A stretch of 7,760 nucleotides of DNA from an uncultured Saprospiraceae bacterium. Lineage in GTDB: Bacteria; Bacteroidota; Bacteroidia; Chitinophagales; Saprospiraceae. A program made the translations under genes and the position numbers. The number at the start of each line of letters is the position of its first letter. Position 1 is the first letter of the stretch. The stretch covers positions 1 through 7,760 of the forward strand of contig CALHUZ010000098.1 in the NCBI GenBank assembly GCA_938039305.1, read 5' to 3'. Below, piece by piece: positions 6,924 through 7,760 of the stretch. The notes beneath the pieces were generated by a model. The model saw only the letters and a list, made by a program, of their open reading frames with translations. It searched no databases and was not told where the DNA came from.

Positions 6924-7760
6924 TTAGTCATTACAACCAGTAGTTTGTACTTCTAATTTCGCATTCGAGCCCACCTCAAAGCCAGGTCTCATGATCACAC
7001 CTTCCTTTCCATCAAGGATAAGGCGCGCTCCTGTCATTGTCTTGTTCTCTGCATCAATTTCCTTGTTAGTGATGTACATCATCTGCTCTCCATTTAAGAA
7101 GTCATCTGTCGGTGAGGTAAGTATAATCGTATCATCACAATCTTCTCTAACAGTAGTTGTCATGGTCGAAATATCTGGACATGTGCCTGCTGCATCTACA
7201 AGTACGGATACAACATTGGATTCTCCAAAATCACAACATGAGAAGTTACGTGCACATCTTACAAAGTAAGTATTCTGATTCACTGGATCTGCTTGCAGTA
7301 CTTCTGCATTTTCACCAGGCATCAATTGCCATGTCGTTCCGATGTTCGCATTCGTAGGTGTAAATGGATTACCATTTGCATCTTCATCTGTTGATACCAA
7401 CCACATGTATTCTACATATCCACATACTCCTGTCTCACGCTGACTTACTTCAATCACTGGAAGTACACATCCGGCTGCTACCGTAATACTACGATCGCCT
7501 CCAATGGCAATTCTTCCAAAGTCAGATAGCGACTGACACTCATCAAATTCATATGTGATTACTTGTGGACATGCTGCACTCTCGCGACCACAGTCATCTG
7601 TAAAGGTATACATACGAGTTACTGTTCTGCTCGAGAAGTAATTGCCTCCATCACAGGCGCCTGCTGGCTCTAACATTTCCGTATATGCTAATTCCAAATC
7701 TTCTGAATCTGTACAATTGTCTGCTATCGTTAATCCTGTCTGACTCGTCAAGTCTGTCAT
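6924..7760 (-). CDS. C-terminal part of a secreted HYR/Ig-like multidomain surface protein (5' end outside window)
   Basis: The frame is open from the right edge to a TAA at 6926-6924, giving 278 residues. The Met at the edge is probably internal, because the sequence starts in the middle of a repeat and no signal peptide is present. Residues 1-72 resemble an HYR-like repeat of Bacteroidota (D-N-C-T-D, then T-R-M-Y-T-F-T-D-D-C-G and C-P-Q-V-I-T-Y). Residues 85-190 form an Ig-like module with W144-x-x-M-P-G, T-Y-F-V-R-C-A-R (164-171) and G-E-S-N-V-V (179-184). Residues 206-276 are a separate C-terminal domain. Cysteines are frequent and no catalytic motif was seen. The likely role is a cell-surface or matrix structural protein. 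A strong terminator follows. The full length, and whether more HYR-like repeats precede, cannot be seen. Confidence 0.92.
   Translation of the reverse strand: MTDLTSQTGLTIADNCTDSEDLELAYTEMLEPAGACDGGNYFSSRTVTRMYTFTDDCGRESAACPQVITYEFDECQSLSDFGRIAIGGDRSITVAAGCVLPVIEVSQRETGVCGYVEYMWLVSTDEDANGNPFTPTNANIGTTWQLMPGENAEVLQADPVNQNTYFVRCARNFSCCDFGESNVVSVLVDAAGTCPDISTMTTTVREDCDDTIILTSPTDDFLNGEQMMYITNKEIDAENKTMTGARLILDGKEGVIMRPGFEVGSNAKLEVQTTGCND
6927..7145 (-). other. C-terminal coathanger/GCX-like beta domain of the upstream surface protein
   Basis: Residues 206-278 run from E-D-C-D-D through N-K-T-M-T-G-A-R-L-I-L-D-G-K-E-G-V-I-M and R-P-G-F-E-V-G-S-N-A-K-L-E-V to T-G-C-N-D at the end. The order (short strands, then 'hxhxPGFxVxxxAxhxhxhxxC', then a terminal Gly-Cys plus a few residues) resembles the 3-coathanger stack / GCX_COOH ends of Bacteroidota secreted proteins. 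In those proteins it replaces the usual type A T9SS sorting domain at the C-terminus. The family name is given from memory of the pattern and should be confirmed by profile search. Confidence 0.6.

Noticed and set aside
6991..7357. Two overlapping plus-strand open frames
   Set aside because: They are antisense to the HYR/Ig-like protein gene, overlap each other in different frames, and have no ribosome binding site or family resemblance.
7758..7760. ATG at the right edge as the true start of the HYR/Ig-like protein
   Set aside because: The first residues fall inside an HYR-like repeat and there is no signal peptide, although the protein is clearly of the exported type. The start is most likely beyond the window.
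1..7760. Defence system, toxin-antitoxin pair, biosynthetic cluster or mobile element
   Set aside because: Both coding regions are structural-type secreted proteins without enzyme motifs, and nothing else in the window is convincingly coding.

Overview
The window looks like part of a Bacteroidota genome, most plausibly a Saprospiraceae/Lewinella-type marine or activated-sludge relative. The evidence is moderately low GC, weak or absent Shine-Dalgarno sequences, and two very acidic, Asp/Thr/Gly/Cys-rich secreted proteins of the HYR/Ig-like/DUF11 style common in that phylum. The taxonomic call is inference from protein style, not from a marker gene.

All supported coding sequence is on the minus strand, so it is read from right to left. 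(1) 7760-6924 is the C-terminal 278 residues of a secreted multidomain protein. It carries an HYR-like repeat, an Ig-like module with a WxxxPG...YFVRCAR...ESNVV pattern, and a C-terminal beta domain ending in Gly-Cys-Asn-Asp. It resembles the 3-coathanger/GCX_COOH-type ends of Bacteroidota surface proteins. (2) 6900-6868 is a strong Rho-independent terminator for that gene. (3) 6867-6327 is about 540 bases without a convincing gene. It divides into an AT-rich half with repeated GATCAAG words and a GC-richer half with several small inverted repeats, a possible -7 promoter element and a 28-codon mini-ORF; that half would form the leader of the next gene. (4) 6326-1 is one uninterrupted reading frame of 2,108 codons that runs off the left edge. 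It starts with a clear signal peptide and continues as a very long, cysteine-containing chain of beta-sandwich-like modules. The last visible module is a recognisable DUF11-type repeat. No stop codon is in the window, so the gene is larger still.

The two genes are codirectional but separated by a terminator and a long gap, so they are probably neighbouring, independently transcribed surface-protein genes rather than one operon. Both would be exported by Sec. Delivery by the type IX secretion system is a reasonable guess from the lineage, but the sorting domain of the large protein is outside the window. No RNA gene, mobile element, CRISPR array or defence system is visible. The plus strand has no believable gene.
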